Source of the DNA: Caldilineaceae bacterium
Lineage (GTDB): Bacteria; Chloroflexota; Anaerolineae; Caldilineales; Caldilineaceae
Direction of reading: 5' to 3'
Assembly: GCA_022823185.1 (NCBI GenBank)
Contig: JAJDXQ010000044.1
Location: 1 to 64,000, forward strand
DNA length: 64,000 bases
Below the pieces are notes generated by a model, which worked only from the letters and a program-made list of their open reading frames with translations, was not told the origin of the DNA and did not search any database. Made by a program: the position numbers and the translations under genes. Shown here piece by piece: positions 9,229 through 17,808 of this stretch; the stretch's first letter is position 1; every line of letters begins with the position of its first letter.

Positions 9229-10602
9229 ATGTCTACGCAAATGAGCCGTCGTTCCATGCTCAAGTGGATGGCCGCAGGCAGCGCCACCGCGGCCCTGGCG
9301 GCCTGCGCCGTCCCCGCCGCAACCGATTCCGGCGACAGTGGCGATATGGCCGACATGGAAGACATTACCATCGGTTGGGCCAGACATGGCTCCGAAGGCG
9401 ACGTTCCCACCGAAACCGGACTCGCAGAGCTCTTCAAGGCAAATCATCCCGGCGTTTCCGTCGAACCCCTGGTCCTGCCATGGGATGACTACAACACCAA
9501 GATCCCCGTAATGGTCGCCGGAGGAACCGCGCCCGACACCTTCGGCTGCCACCCTGCCCTCATGGCCGAGACCCACACTGCCGGCGGGTCCACTCCTTTG
9601 ACCGACTTCATCGACGCCTATGGCGCCGACCTCAACTACGATGATGTCGTCTACCACGGCGACGCCCTCTTCGACGGTGTCGTCTTCGGCCTGCCCCAGA
9701 AATCCTGCACACACCAGCTCCGCTACAACAAGACCCTGCTGCAGGAAGCGGGCCTGCCCCTCCCCGGCGACCTCTACTGGGAACAGGGAGCCGACGGCTG
9801 GAACTGGAATACCTTCATCGAAATGGGCAAAGAACTCACAAAAGACCTTGACGGCGACGGCGAGACCGACCAGTACTTCTACGGCGGGTCTGGCGGCACC
9901 AATCAGTTGGCCACTATCCGTTCGGCCGGCGGTGAAGTCTTCGACGAAGCCATCTCCACCTGCATCATCAACAGCGCCGAGGCCGTCGAAGGCATCAAGT
10001 TCATGGCAGACCTGGTCCTGGAACACAAGATTCAACCGCCGCCCGAAATGCAGGCCAGCGAACTCGGCATCAACTTCAACACAGGCAAAATCGTGATGGC
10101 CGGAGGCACCACCTGCGATTCCGTCCGCGATCTGCGCGAAGGCTACGAACTTCCCTTCGAATGGGACTTTGTACTCGTCCCCGCAGGCAACGCCGGCTTC
10201 CGTTGCTGGGGCGATACCGACCAGATTGTGATCTCCTCCAGCAGCGAATACGCCCAGGAAGCCTTCGACTGGACCGTCTACCGCAGCAGCCTCCAAGCCT
10301 GGGAAGAAGGCTACGACAGCGGCATCAAACTCGCCTTCTCCGACGGCCCCACCCGCTACTCCATCTTCGAGTCCAAGGCCTATACCGAACCTCTGGGCGC
10401 GCTCGACATCCCCATGATCCGCGAAGGGTACATCAACACCATTCCCAACCCCTTCGTGCCGCGTAGCCCGCAGCCCTACCGTGTGCTTTTCACCGTCATG
10501 ACGACCGAAGTCGACAACGCGCTGCGCGGTGTCAAGACCGCACAAGAAGCCGCCGACGACATGTGCGCCCAGATCGAAGAAATCCTGGCCGAGAACGCCT
10601 AA
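9229..10602 (+). CDS. ABC transporter sugar-binding lipoprotein (family 1)
   Basis: A 457-residue extracellular solute-binding protein of the carbohydrate (family 1, MalE/UgpB-like) type. The N-terminus combines a Tat-like SRRSMLKWMA and a lipobox LAAC at about residue 25, followed by an acidic low-complexity linker. The mature part begins DITIGWARHGSEGD and includes VMVAGGTAPDTFGCHPALMAE and LRYNKTLLQEAGL, a standard signature in which the protein describes its ligand site between two lobes. Start ATG 9229 is fixed by GAGGAG eight bases upstream. It is followed by two permease genes, making a binding protein-permease-permease set; no ATPase gene is present. A sialic acid-derived or other sugar ligand is inference from the adjacent sialidases. 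Confidence 0.92.
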   Translation: MSTQMSRRSMLKWMAAGSATAALAACAVPAATDSGDSGDMADMEDITIGWARHGSEGDVPTETGLAELFKANHPGVSVEPLVLPWDDYNTKIPVMVAGGTAPDTFGCHPALMAETHTAGGSTPLTDFIDAYGADLNYDDVVYHGDALFDGVVFGLPQKSCTHQLRYNKTLLQEAGLPLPGDLYWEQGADGWNWNTFIEMGKELTKDLDGDGETDQYFYGGSGGTNQLATIRSAGGEVFDEAISTCIINSAEAVEGIKFMADLVLEHKIQPPPEMQASELGINFNTGKIVMAGGTTCDSVRDLREGYELPFEWDFVLVPAGNAGFRCWGDTDQIVISSSSEYAQEAFDWTVYRSSLQAWEEGYDSGIKLAFSDGPTRYSIFESKAYTEPLGALDIPMIREGYINTIPNPFVPRSPQPYRVLFTVMTTEVDNALRGVKTAQEAADDMCAQIEEILAENA

Positions 10603-10649
10603 GAATCCATCTGGCATTGCCCTCATAGCTGGACCGGAGGACAGGGAAC

Positions 10650-10667
10650 GCGGGCGAACACGCCCGC
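10650..10667 (+). promoter_or_regulatory. Hairpin between binding-protein and permease genes
   Basis: A perfect 7-base stem GCGGGCG / CGCCCGC with a 4-base loop (AACA), located 48 bases after the binding-protein stop and before the permease start. It has no T-run, so it probably acts as an mRNA 3'-end stabiliser or partial terminator that keeps binding-protein output above that of the permeases. Confidence 0.5.
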
Positions 10668-10724
10668 CTCCCGTCCGTCCCCATCACGTACCCGACCAAC
10701 CTGTTCCCGGAGAGCCGAACCCAA

Positions 10725-11612
10725 ATGCTCGGCAAAAGCAGACTCTACTGGAAGATCGTCTTTGAAGGCTACGCCTTTATCTCACTCTGGATTATCGGCT
10801 TCGTCGTCTTCACCGCCGGCGCGCTTTTCGGCTCCTTCTCCATCAGCCTCACCAAGTGGAACATTGTCGGCACACCCGAATTCATCGGCCTGGGAAACTA
10901 CCAGAAAATGTTCGAAGATGAATTCTTCTGGAAGTCCCTCCAGGTCACCATCCTCTTTCTTTTCAACGTGCCGCTGAACCTTGCCTTGGGCCTCTTCCTT
11001 GCCATGCTGCTCAATCAGAAGATCCGAATGATCGGCTTCTTCCGCACGCTCTTCTATCTCCCCAGCGTAACCGCAGGCGTTGCCGTCTCACTGCTCTGGA
11101 TGTGGATCTTCAACCCCCGTTTTGGTGTCATAAACGTGCTTCTCAAGAATATCGGCATCTCGGGTCCTGCCTGGCTCGGCAGCGAAACCTGGGCGCTGCC
11201 CGCCCTGATCATCATGAGCGTCTGGGGCGTGGGCGGCGGAATGCTCATCTATCTCGGCGCCCTCCAGGGCATCCCCACCGCATTCTACGAGGCGGCTACC
11301 CTTGACGGCGCCAACGCCCTCCAGAAGTTCCGCCGTATAACGGTGCCCATGATCACGCCCGTCCTCCTCCTCAACCTCATCATGGGTGTGATCGGCTCCT
11401 TCCAGGTCTTTACCCAGGCCTTTGTCATGACCAAGGGCGGCCCCAACTACGCCACGCTTTTTTACGTCCTCTATCTCTACCAGAACGCATTCCAGTGGTT
11501 CAATATGGGCTACGCCTCCGCGTTGGCGTGGGTCCTATTTTTGGTAATCCTTGCCTTTACCTTCCTAATCTTGCGCACCTCCTCAAGCTGGGTCTACTAC
11601 GAGGGCGGCTGA
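10725..11612 (+). CDS. ABC sugar transporter permease (MalF-like)
   Basis: A 295-residue inner-membrane permease with six predicted membrane segments (for example FISLWIIGFVVFTAGALF and LNLIMGVIGSFQVFTQAFV). The EAA loop that contacts the ATPase is EAATLDGANALQKFRRITVP, near residues 190-209. It follows the binding-protein gene by 122 bases containing a hairpin and precedes the second permease by 4 bases. It forms the translocation pore with that partner; the energising ATPase must be encoded elsewhere, as is usual for this family. Confidence 0.92.
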   Translation: MLGKSRLYWKIVFEGYAFISLWIIGFVVFTAGALFGSFSISLTKWNIVGTPEFIGLGNYQKMFEDEFFWKSLQVTILFLFNVPLNLALGLFLAMLLNQKIRMIGFFRTLFYLPSVTAGVAVSLLWMWIFNPRFGVINVLLKNIGISGPAWLGSETWALPALIIMSVWGVGGGMLIYLGALQGIPTAFYEAATLDGANALQKFRRITVPMITPVLLLNLIMGVIGSFQVFTQAFVMTKGGPNYATLFYVLYLYQNAFQWFNMGYASALAWVLFLVILAFTFLILRTSSSWVYYEGG

Positions 11613-11616
11613 CCTA

Positions 11617-12522
11617 ATGGCTCAACAAAGTCTCGAACAACGAAGAGAACAGGCAATCGTCACAGATTTCGCCGGATTCTGGCAAAGTCGGCACAGACAG
11701 GACCAGGTTTTGAAAGCCGTTGTCTACCTGCTCCTGGTCGTCGGGGCCATCGGCGTCATGTTGCCCTTCTTCTGGATGATCAGCACATCCCTGAAGAGGC
11801 CCGGCACCGAGTTCACCTTCCCCATCGAATGGATTCCCGTGCCTCCGCGCTTCGGCAACTACCAGACAGCCTGGACAATTCTGCCCTTCAACCTCTGGCT
11901 GTTCAACACCGTTCGCATTACCGGCCTGTCCATCCTCGGCCACATCGTTTCCTGCGCCATCGTCGGCTTCGGCTTCGCCCGCATCCGCTTCCCAGGCCGT
12001 GACGCCATCTTCCTGCTGGTCCTCGCCACCATGATGCTCCCCTACCCCTCGGTCATCGTTCCCCTCTTTATCCTGTTCAAAGAGTTGGGCTGGATCGACA
12101 CGATACTGCCCCTCGTCGTGCCCACATTCTTCGCCACCAGCGCCTTCTACATATTCCTCCTGCGCCAGTTCTTCATGACCCTCCCGCTCGAACTCGACGA
12201 CGCCGCCCGCGTCGATGGCTGCAGTACCTTCGGCATCTTCTATCGCATCTGCGTCCCTCTGATCAAGCCCGCCCTCGGCATCATCCTCGTCTTCTCCTTC
12301 ATGCACCACTGGAACGACTTTCTTGGTCCCCTCATCTTCCTCTCCGACCTCGACAAATACACACTCGCGCTCGGCCTCCGCTTCTTCCAGGGCCAGCACA
12401 GAGTCGAGTGGACCCTTCTCATGGCGGCCTCCCTCATCATTCTGTCCCCCTGCATCATTCTCTTCTTCATCGCCCAGAAAAACTACATCCAGGGCATCGT
12501 CATCACCGGCGTCAAAGGCTGA
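11617..12522 (+). CDS. ABC sugar transporter permease (MalG/UgpE-like)
   Basis: A 301-residue permease with six membrane helices. It has the MalG-type N-terminus (VVGAIGVMLPFFWMISTSLK), the ATPase-contacting loop DDAARVDGCSTFGIFYRICV near residues 196-215, and the conserved C-terminal QKNYIQGIVITGVKG, a typical carbohydrate-permease tail. It starts 4 bases after the stop of the MalF-like gene and is certainly co-translated. It ends the plus-strand sialidase/ABC cluster. Confidence 0.93.
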   Translation: MAQQSLEQRREQAIVTDFAGFWQSRHRQDQVLKAVVYLLLVVGAIGVMLPFFWMISTSLKRPGTEFTFPIEWIPVPPRFGNYQTAWTILPFNLWLFNTVRITGLSILGHIVSCAIVGFGFARIRFPGRDAIFLLVLATMMLPYPSVIVPLFILFKELGWIDTILPLVVPTFFATSAFYIFLLRQFFMTLPLELDDAARVDGCSTFGIFYRICVPLIKPALGIILVFSFMHHWNDFLGPLIFLSDLDKYTLALGLRFFQGQHRVEWTLLMAASLIILSPCIILFFIAQKNYIQGIVITGVKG

Positions 12523-12763
12523 ATCCCCCCAACCCACTTTCCGCCCCTGCTCCACATACCAAACGTCATCCCCCCAAAGCCCGTCCAGGCCCTTCCCGAA
12601 TTCCGCAAACCTCCTCCCGCGCCTGAGACACCGCCCCACCCCTCGCCCCTAACCGCTGCAGTTCAGACCCCGCCCCTCTTCTACAAATCAAACCCCATCC
12701 CTCAAATCCCAAAAGTCCCCCCAAATCCCCGTTCAGACAAAATCCCCGTCGATCCCAATCTGT
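12523..12763. repeat. C-rich intergenic block with dispersed repeat
   Basis: Non-coding. Positions 12687-12750 (CCCCAAATCCCCGTTCAGAC, then AAAATCCCCGTCG) are close to identical to 3345-3401. This is the last stretch with the strong C-over-G bias that covers the left end of the window. Confidence 0.6.
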
Positions 12764-12792
12764 TTGACTTTCAAATTTCCAGTCGGTATACT
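12764..12792 (+). promoter_or_regulatory. Sigma-70-type promoter for the Ig-like lipoprotein gene
   Basis: TTGACT at 12764-12769, 17-base spacer, TATACT at 12787-12792, a near-consensus promoter. The leader to the start at 12908 would be about 108 bases. Confidence 0.78.
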
Positions 12793-12907
12793 CAACTGAC
12801 CACCGCTTTCACCGCATCGGCGTTACCGACGTTGGGCTCACCTCCGGCGCAAAGCGAAAAACCAGGGCTCTCTTCTAGGCCAACATCGCTCCAGGGAGAA
12901 CGAACGC

Positions 12908-14020
12908 ATGCCAGCCAAAGACTGCAGCCGATTCCGCAACCCGCCGACTCCCGGCGCCGGGCATAGGCAACGCGGATCAATGTTTACTTGGATGGCTGCG
13001 CTGTTCGCCGCAGTGGTCTTGACCGCTTGCGTAATCGTCAATCCTCCGCCGGCCCCTACGCCCACGCCCATGCCCACCCCTACGCCAACTCGACAGACCA
13101 TCGTCGATGTCGTCCGTATCGTCGAGGGCGGCGATCCGGCAGTGATCGGCCAGACGGTCCGTGTCGCCCTGACTCTCGAGGAAGACAGTTACACTGACCG
13201 CTCGCGTTGGCAGTGGGAGCGGTCCGATGACGGCCTGACCAACTGGCGAAATGTACCCGCATCCCGGTTGACCGACTCGTCCCTTTATGCCCCTGTCGTT
13301 GCAGACGAAGGCAAATACCTTCGCGCCTCAGTCAGTTATGTCGACAGTGATGACGTTGGCAAAGTCGCCCTCAGTCCTACCGTCGGGCCCGTTTCTTCCG
13401 CCGACATCGATACAACCTCCGTTGATTTCGAATTCGGTGATGATCCCGTAGTCGTCGGCCGCGCCGTGCGCGCCTTCGTCGATCTCCCCAATTCCGACTT
13501 CAGCCAGCTCGGCCGCTGGCGATGGGACCGCTCCGACAACGCCCTCCGCGATTGGGTTGACGTCACCGATTACGATGCTGAAGACGCCTCCATCTTCACC
13601 CCATCCTCCTTGGAGAACGGCAAGTACCTGCGCGTATCCGCTGTTTATCTCGAAAGAGATGGCGACTACCGGAGAGGACTCAGCCAAACCATCGGCCCCG
13701 TCATCACTGTGGAAACCGTTGCCGACGTGGTAAATTTCCCATCAGGAGCCGACCCGCCGGACGTGGGCTCCCCGATCACCGTTGCGCTCACCCTTTCAGG
13801 TGACCAGTACAGCGATCTCGGCTCATGGAAGTGGGAACGTTCCAACGATGGTCTCGGCAAATGGGAAGACATCACCGACTATGACGCCGCAAACTCTGCC
13901 AGCTACACGCCCACCAGCGCTGATGAAGGCAAATACCTGCGCGCCTCGGCCCTCTACCTGGAAAGCGACGGCGAACGAAAGCGAGCCCTGAGCCAGACGA
14001 TCGGACCTGTGGTAGATTAG
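12908..14020 (+). CDS. Lipoprotein with three Ig-like W-x-W repeats
   Basis: A 370-residue predicted surface lipoprotein. A basic N-region and hydrophobic core end in LTAC (Cys 41), then a proline/threonine spacer (PTPTPMPTPTPT). Three repeats of about 95-100 residues follow, each with VxxGxDP-VG near the start, a core W(Q/R/K)WxRSxxxLxxW, then YxPxxxDxGKYLRAS and finally L-S-x-T-I-GPV. Repeats 2 and 3 also share DITDYDA/DVTDYDA. The same unit occurs once in the next gene. ATG 12908 has GGGAG about ten bases upstream; ATG 12980 is an alternative that keeps the signal peptide. These repeats resemble bacterial Ig-like adhesion domains. The function is unknown; a host- or matrix-binding role is inference. 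Confidence 0.75.
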   Translation: MPAKDCSRFRNPPTPGAGHRQRGSMFTWMAALFAAVVLTACVIVNPPPAPTPTPMPTPTPTRQTIVDVVRIVEGGDPAVIGQTVRVALTLEEDSYTDRSRWQWERSDDGLTNWRNVPASRLTDSSLYAPVVADEGKYLRASVSYVDSDDVGKVALSPTVGPVSSADIDTTSVDFEFGDDPVVVGRAVRAFVDLPNSDFSQLGRWRWDRSDNALRDWVDVTDYDAEDASIFTPSSLENGKYLRVSAVYLERDGDYRRGLSQTIGPVITVETVADVVNFPSGADPPDVGSPITVALTLSGDQYSDLGSWKWERSNDGLGKWEDITDYDAANSASYTPTSADEGKYLRASALYLESDGERKRALSQTIGPVVD

Positions 14021-14622
14021 TCGCGTCCCTGTTCCCCTTCAGATTCCGCCGGCGTCTCTCGCCGCGCCTCTGCGGCTTGAACGCCTTCTCTGCAAATCGC
14101 GAATTCTGGCTCACAACGGCCCTTCATCTAAAACCCCTCTCGACCAGGCGAAGGTCTGCCGGGATCCCTGTCCTCGGAAAAAAAGTCTGTACCCCCCAGT
14201 CCCCATTAAGCGCGCCGGTCCCGCTTCCCGCCTCCTCGCCCATCGGCTTCCAGGACCCGATAACCAGCCCGGTCTCCCCGCAAAACGCCTCCTCCCTGGA
14301 CGACCTCTGCCAGCCTTCTCTTTCTCAGCCTGTGCGCCCCTGGCACACTGAACCTGACGCGCCCCTCCGACATCCCAGCAAATAGCCGCCTTCAGCTTCA
14401 GGTCTCTTCCAAGAACGCGACCTCGCGCAACTGCACGCATTCCGTACGATCCCTCAATTCCTTAATGACGTAAAGGAATCGTAGTCAACATGTTGAAGAT
14501 GGCAGTTTGGCAGAAATAGGCGCTCATCTGCCCCTGAACAACGCTCTCTACCAGAGTAATTTGGCGAAAATGTGGCGAGATCCACCCAGTTTCCACGGTC
14601 GCAAAAAACACACGGCTTGGAT
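14021..14622. other. Intergenic region, no supported gene
   Basis: About 600 bases with no coding frame I can support: the plus-strand frame 14077-14385 and the minus-strand frame 14454-14723 have no family resemblance and no ribosome-binding site. Positions 14050-14085 (CTCTCGCCGCGCCTCTGCGG) look like a decayed copy of the CTCTGCGxCTCTGCGG type of dispersed intergenic repeat. Confidence 0.4.
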
Positions 14623-14650
14623 TTACAATCCATTTTTCGCGGCCTATACT
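14623..14650 (+). promoter_or_regulatory. Candidate sigma-70 promoter for the FN3/Ig-like gene
   Basis: TTACAA at 14623-14628, 16-base spacer, TATACT at 14645-14650. The leader to 14767 is about 110 bases, and CAGGAGGA lies just before the start codon. Confidence 0.55.
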
Positions 14651-14766
14651 GAGAGTCTGTAGCAGACGACTTGAAGTGAATTTTCAATTGGTCTGGTGGG
14701 GTCGAAGTTTCATCGTGTAGCATCTCATTCCGTAGTCTTGCATCATCAGAGTCAGGAGGACTTATA

Positions 14767-15645
14767 ATGGCGAATCTGCCAATGAGGGAAACTCACAGAG
14801 TTCAAATGATCTTTCGCGTGTTTATTCACGTGATTTTGCGAATGAGCGTCGCCATGTTGCGTCTCCTGATCAACAAGGTCTCCCTCGCCATCGTGGGAGC
14901 GCTCATCGTTGTTGGCGCCATCGTCGCGGCGATGAGCATGGCACCTCCTCCCAAGTCCATTCCAGGAGAAGTGGCGCAATACTCAATGGAGGAGCTGACA
15001 GTCCAATTCGCAACCGCGCCCATGCCTCTCTCAATGCCGCTGCTCCACGTCTCCTCTTACGACATCCAGTGGACCTCAGTCGGAACCGGAGAATCCTGGA
15101 CTACCCAGGGGGAAATCACCATCTCCGGCGTCACCGAAGGCACCGAAGCCGTCTCCTATACGGTTAAAGGTCTCGACCCGGACAGGGTCTATCGCTTCCG
15201 CACACGAGGAAGAAACCTTCTCGGCGCCGGCCCCTGGTCGGACTGGTTCCCTTCCAACGGATTGGTCCCGGGTCCCGGCCCAACGCCCGTGCCTGAGCCG
15301 ACGGCCACGCCCACGCCAGTGCCAACGCCCCAGACCGAGACCAACACGGTTTACTTTAACACCGACCAGCGCCCTACGGTCGGGCAGGAAATCACGGCCC
15401 AGCTGTCGCTCTCAGAGGACGCCTACTCCAATCTGAGCGACTGGCAGTGGCAGAGTTCCGAAACTGCGCTCAGCGCCTGGCAGGACATCAACCAGATCGC
15501 GGCCGAAGACACCGCTGTCTACACGCCGGCTGACACTGACGTAGGCAAGTTTCTGAGAGTCTATGTGACCTACACGGACAGCAACGGAATCCTGAAGCGA
15601 GGCCTGAGCCCGACAATCGGTCCGGTCCAGGACGCCCTCGACTGA
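14767..15645 (+). CDS. Membrane-anchored fibronectin-III plus Ig-like repeat protein
   Basis: A 292-residue protein with one strong membrane segment (LAIVGALIVVGAIVAAM, residues about 39-55) after a basic N-terminus, so it is probably anchored with the rest outside. Residues about 95-155 form a fibronectin type III-like domain (YDIQWTSVG, YTVKGLDPDRVYRFRTRG, GAGPWSDW). A proline/threonine linker (PTPVPEPTATPTPVPTP) leads to one copy of the Ig-like repeat found three times in the previous gene (WQWQSSETALSAWQDI, YTPADTDVGKFLRVYV, LSPTIGPV). ATG 14767 is preceded by CAGGAGGA. The shared module suggests the two genes derive from one family by domain shuffling. The function is unknown. Confidence 0.72.
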   Translation: MANLPMRETHRVQMIFRVFIHVILRMSVAMLRLLINKVSLAIVGALIVVGAIVAAMSMAPPPKSIPGEVAQYSMEELTVQFATAPMPLSMPLLHVSSYDIQWTSVGTGESWTTQGEITISGVTEGTEAVSYTVKGLDPDRVYRFRTRGRNLLGAGPWSDWFPSNGLVPGPGPTPVPEPTATPTPVPTPQTETNTVYFNTDQRPTVGQEITAQLSLSEDAYSNLSDWQWQSSETALSAWQDINQIAAEDTAVYTPADTDVGKFLRVYVTYTDSNGILKRGLSPTIGPVQDALD

Positions 15646-15859
15646 TTCTCATTAGTTGCTGACCTCAGCTTCGCCCGACACCGCATGACCGAAGGCCAAC
15701 CGGACGGCGCAGCCCCCCGCAAGACGGGAGTCGCTGCGCCGTCCCTTTGCTTTTCAGAAGCGTTGCGATTGTCCGCAGTTTCGCTTAGGATATGTAGCGC
15801 AAAGGTGGCCAGTAGAACGGCGCCCCCCAATAAGCCAAGCCGAATCGAGAGGCCAGGAA

Positions 15860-16654
15860 ATGAACAATCTCAATCTGCTGCAGTATCTGTTCGATGTGCA
15901 AGGCTATCTCGTCATCGAGGACGCGTTGACCACGAATGAAGTTGGGACCCTGAACAGTCTCCTCGATCGACAACAGCTGCCCGGCCCAGGCCAAACACAA
16001 CGCTTCGGCAGCGCGCCCGACGGCCCCGGCTTCCTCGAATGGGGCCAGCCCTTCGTCGATCTCCTCGACCACGACAGAATCATGCCCATCCTGCGTTTTC
16101 GCCTGGGCGACTGCTTCCGGCTCGACAGAATCTACGGCATGTACATGAAACAGGGGATGCCGCGCGGGCGCCTCCATGCTGACTACGGCGCCACCTCCCC
16201 CACCACCGGAGCGAACCCAGGCGAATACGTCCCGTTCCGCGACGACCAGATCTATAACGGTTTTGTCGTCGTAACCTGGTGCCTCACCGACACCGGCCCT
16301 GGAAAAGGCGGTTTCTGCTGCATTCCCGGCAGCCACAAAAGCAACTACAAACTGCCCCCGCAGATTGACGAAGCCCCCGAGGACCATCCCAGCGTCATCA
16401 TCCCCGAAGCCCCAGCCGGGTCCGCCATCCTGTTCACCGAGGCCCTGACACACGGCACCGCCGCCTGGCAAGCGCAGCACGAACGAAAAGCGCTCCTATA
16501 CAAATACTGCATTTCACACGTAGCCTGGACAGCAAGGCGCGTACAGCCTCCGCCCAACGCCGAGCTAACGCCCCGCCAGCAAATCCTCTTCCGCGATCCA
16601 GGTGACCCTTACAGACACTTTCCTTCCCTATTCGAAGAAGCCGTCGCGGTCTGA
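15860..16654 (+). CDS. Phytanoyl-CoA dioxygenase (PhyH) family protein, HxD intact
   Basis: A 264-residue Fe(II)/2-oxoglutarate oxygenase. It begins with the usual PhyH lead-in LFDVQGYLVIEDALT. The iron site is H106-A-D108 (RLHADYGATSP), with the distal His in ALTHGTAAWQ and the 2-oxoglutarate-binding Arg in ERKALLYKY. The strand GGFCCIPGSHKSNYKLP marks it as belonging to the same subfamily as the proteins at 27610 and 41521, which have lost the Asp. ATG 15860 follows AGGAA. It stands alone, convergent with another PhyH gene. The substrate is unknown. Confidence 0.9.
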   Translation: MNNLNLLQYLFDVQGYLVIEDALTTNEVGTLNSLLDRQQLPGPGQTQRFGSAPDGPGFLEWGQPFVDLLDHDRIMPILRFRLGDCFRLDRIYGMYMKQGMPRGRLHADYGATSPTTGANPGEYVPFRDDQIYNGFVVVTWCLTDTGPGKGGFCCIPGSHKSNYKLPPQIDEAPEDHPSVIIPEAPAGSAILFTEALTHGTAAWQAQHERKALLYKYCISHVAWTARRVQPPPNAELTPRQQILFRDPGDPYRHFPSLFEEAVAV

Positions 16655-16689
16655 TTCGAGTCAGGAATACCTGCTCATTTGACCTCAGC

Positions 16690-16736
16690 CAATAAAAAAA
16701 ACGGTGCGGCAACCTCCACATCTAGGTTGCTGCACC
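16690..16736 (-). terminator. Intrinsic terminator for the minus-strand PhyH gene
   Basis: The 13-base arms 16703-16715 (GGTGCGGCAACCT) and 16724-16736 (AGGTTGCTGCACC) pair with one G-U, loop of 8, and on the minus strand are followed by a T-run (complement of AATAAAAAAAA at 16691-16701). It lies about 90 bases after the stop of the gene at 16827-17672. The plus-strand side has no T-run. Confidence 0.8.
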
Positions 16737-16826
16737 GAACCTGAACTGTTCTTTACGACCCTGAGGGTGGACCCCGGCCAATGTGTCAACCACGTGACCG
16801 GTCGGCGTCGCCCTGCATCCCCGATA

Positions 16827-17672
16827 CTACGAATTCTCTGCCTCAAGCAAATGCGGGGGAATGGCTTCCCCCTCCGGCCGCGGCTGCGGCTGCCAGTAGC
16901 CGCTCGGGTCCTCACCGCGGGCGATAATTCCCGTTGCCCTCTCCGGCTCCGTTCCCCGCACATCAGGCGGAAAATAGCGGATTGTCAGGCCGCAGCGGCG
17001 GCGGTTGGAAGGATTCGGCTGCGAACCGTGTAAAAGCATGTCAGTGTGCAGCGAAAGCTGCCCCGCCTTCAACTCGACCGATACCGGCTGCCCGTAGCGC
17101 CACGGGTTATGGACGTGCTGGTTGAGCACGCCCTCTTCCTCGTCCGTCACCCACTCGAACGGAATGCGCCCCAGCCAGTGCGTCCCCGGGAACAACTTCA
17201 TCGCCCCGTTCTCCTCGTCCACGTCATCAATAGCCAGCCAGGCCGTGACCACCTTGCTCGGCGTAAGCGCCCAGAACGAAGCGTCCTGATGCCAGTAAAC
17301 CGACTTTACGTCACTGGGCATCTTGGAAAAATAGTGCGTCATCGTACATACAATGTTCGGCCCCAGAATATCCTCAACATAATCGAGAATTCGATCGTTC
17401 GTGACCAGGTCAAAAAGGCCCGCGCAGCTCGTGTGCCAGCTATTGACCGAATAACTGTCAAGACCGGCGTCCGACGCCTTCTTCAACAGCTTATCAAAGT
17501 AGCGGCGGTTGGCATCCGCCTCTTCCTCAGAAAAGAGATCTATGGGAAACACGTACCCATGTTCATTGAAGGAATCGATCTGCTCATGCGTCAGCTTCTT
17601 CGGTTCTTTCGTCGTGGCGGGGAAATACCTCAGGTCCCGCTCCATCGTCGGAATTGCGTCAATGACCGCCAT
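16827..17672 (-). CDS. Phytanoyl-CoA dioxygenase (PhyH) family protein
   Basis: A 281-residue PhyH-type oxygenase with a complete iron site: H128-Q-D130 in VYWHQDASFWA, distal His in DMLLHGSQPN, and Arg in RCGLTIRYFPP. DVDEENGAMKLFPGTH and the N-terminal FNEHGYVFPIDLFSEEE are typical family strands. The start is set at 17672 (MAVIDAIPTM) because AGGAG stands nine bases upstream; the frame continues to 17777 without such support. The C-terminal part contains PPDVRGTEPERATG and a Pro-rich end. It has its own promoter and terminator, so it is probably monocistronic. It is only distantly similar to the neighbouring PhyH at 15860. Confidence 0.9.
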   Translation of the reverse strand: MAVIDAIPTMERDLRYFPATTKEPKKLTHEQIDSFNEHGYVFPIDLFSEEEADANRRYFDKLLKKASDAGLDSYSVNSWHTSCAGLFDLVTNDRILDYVEDILGPNIVCTMTHYFSKMPSDVKSVYWHQDASFWALTPSKVVTAWLAIDDVDEENGAMKLFPGTHWLGRIPFEWVTDEEEGVLNQHVHNPWRYGQPVSVELKAGQLSLHTDMLLHGSQPNPSNRRRCGLTIRYFPPDVRGTEPERATGIIARGEDPSGYWQPQPRPEGEAIPPHLLEAENS

Positions 17673-17766
17673 TGCTGAATTCTCCTGTGGCCCTGTTACG
17701 ACGTGCAAGCCTACCGCCGCATCGAATCTGCAAAAGAAAATGGATGACTGTCTGAAACCAGTCCGA

Positions 17767-17795
17767 ATCCTATCCAACCGCCCTTACTCTTTCAA
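17767..17795 (-). promoter_or_regulatory. Candidate sigma-70 promoter for the PhyH gene at 16827
   Basis: On the minus strand: TTGAAA (17795-17790), 17-base spacer, TAGGAT (17772-17767). Transcription would begin near 17760, giving a leader of about 90 bases and separating this gene from the MocA gene upstream. Confidence 0.5.
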
Positions 17796-17808
17796 CGTAC
17801 CTACAAAC

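Noticed and set aside
9202..10626. 474-codon minus-strand open frame
   Set aside because: Antisense to the sugar-binding lipoprotein gene, which has clear lipobox and family motifs; same codon-bias artefact.
11614..12639. 341-codon minus-strand open frame
   Set aside because: Antisense to the MalG-like permease, composed of acidic low-complexity sequence.
14077..14385. 102-codon plus-strand frame
   Set aside because: No ribosome-binding site, no family resemblance, Pro/Ser-rich, lies in the otherwise empty gap.
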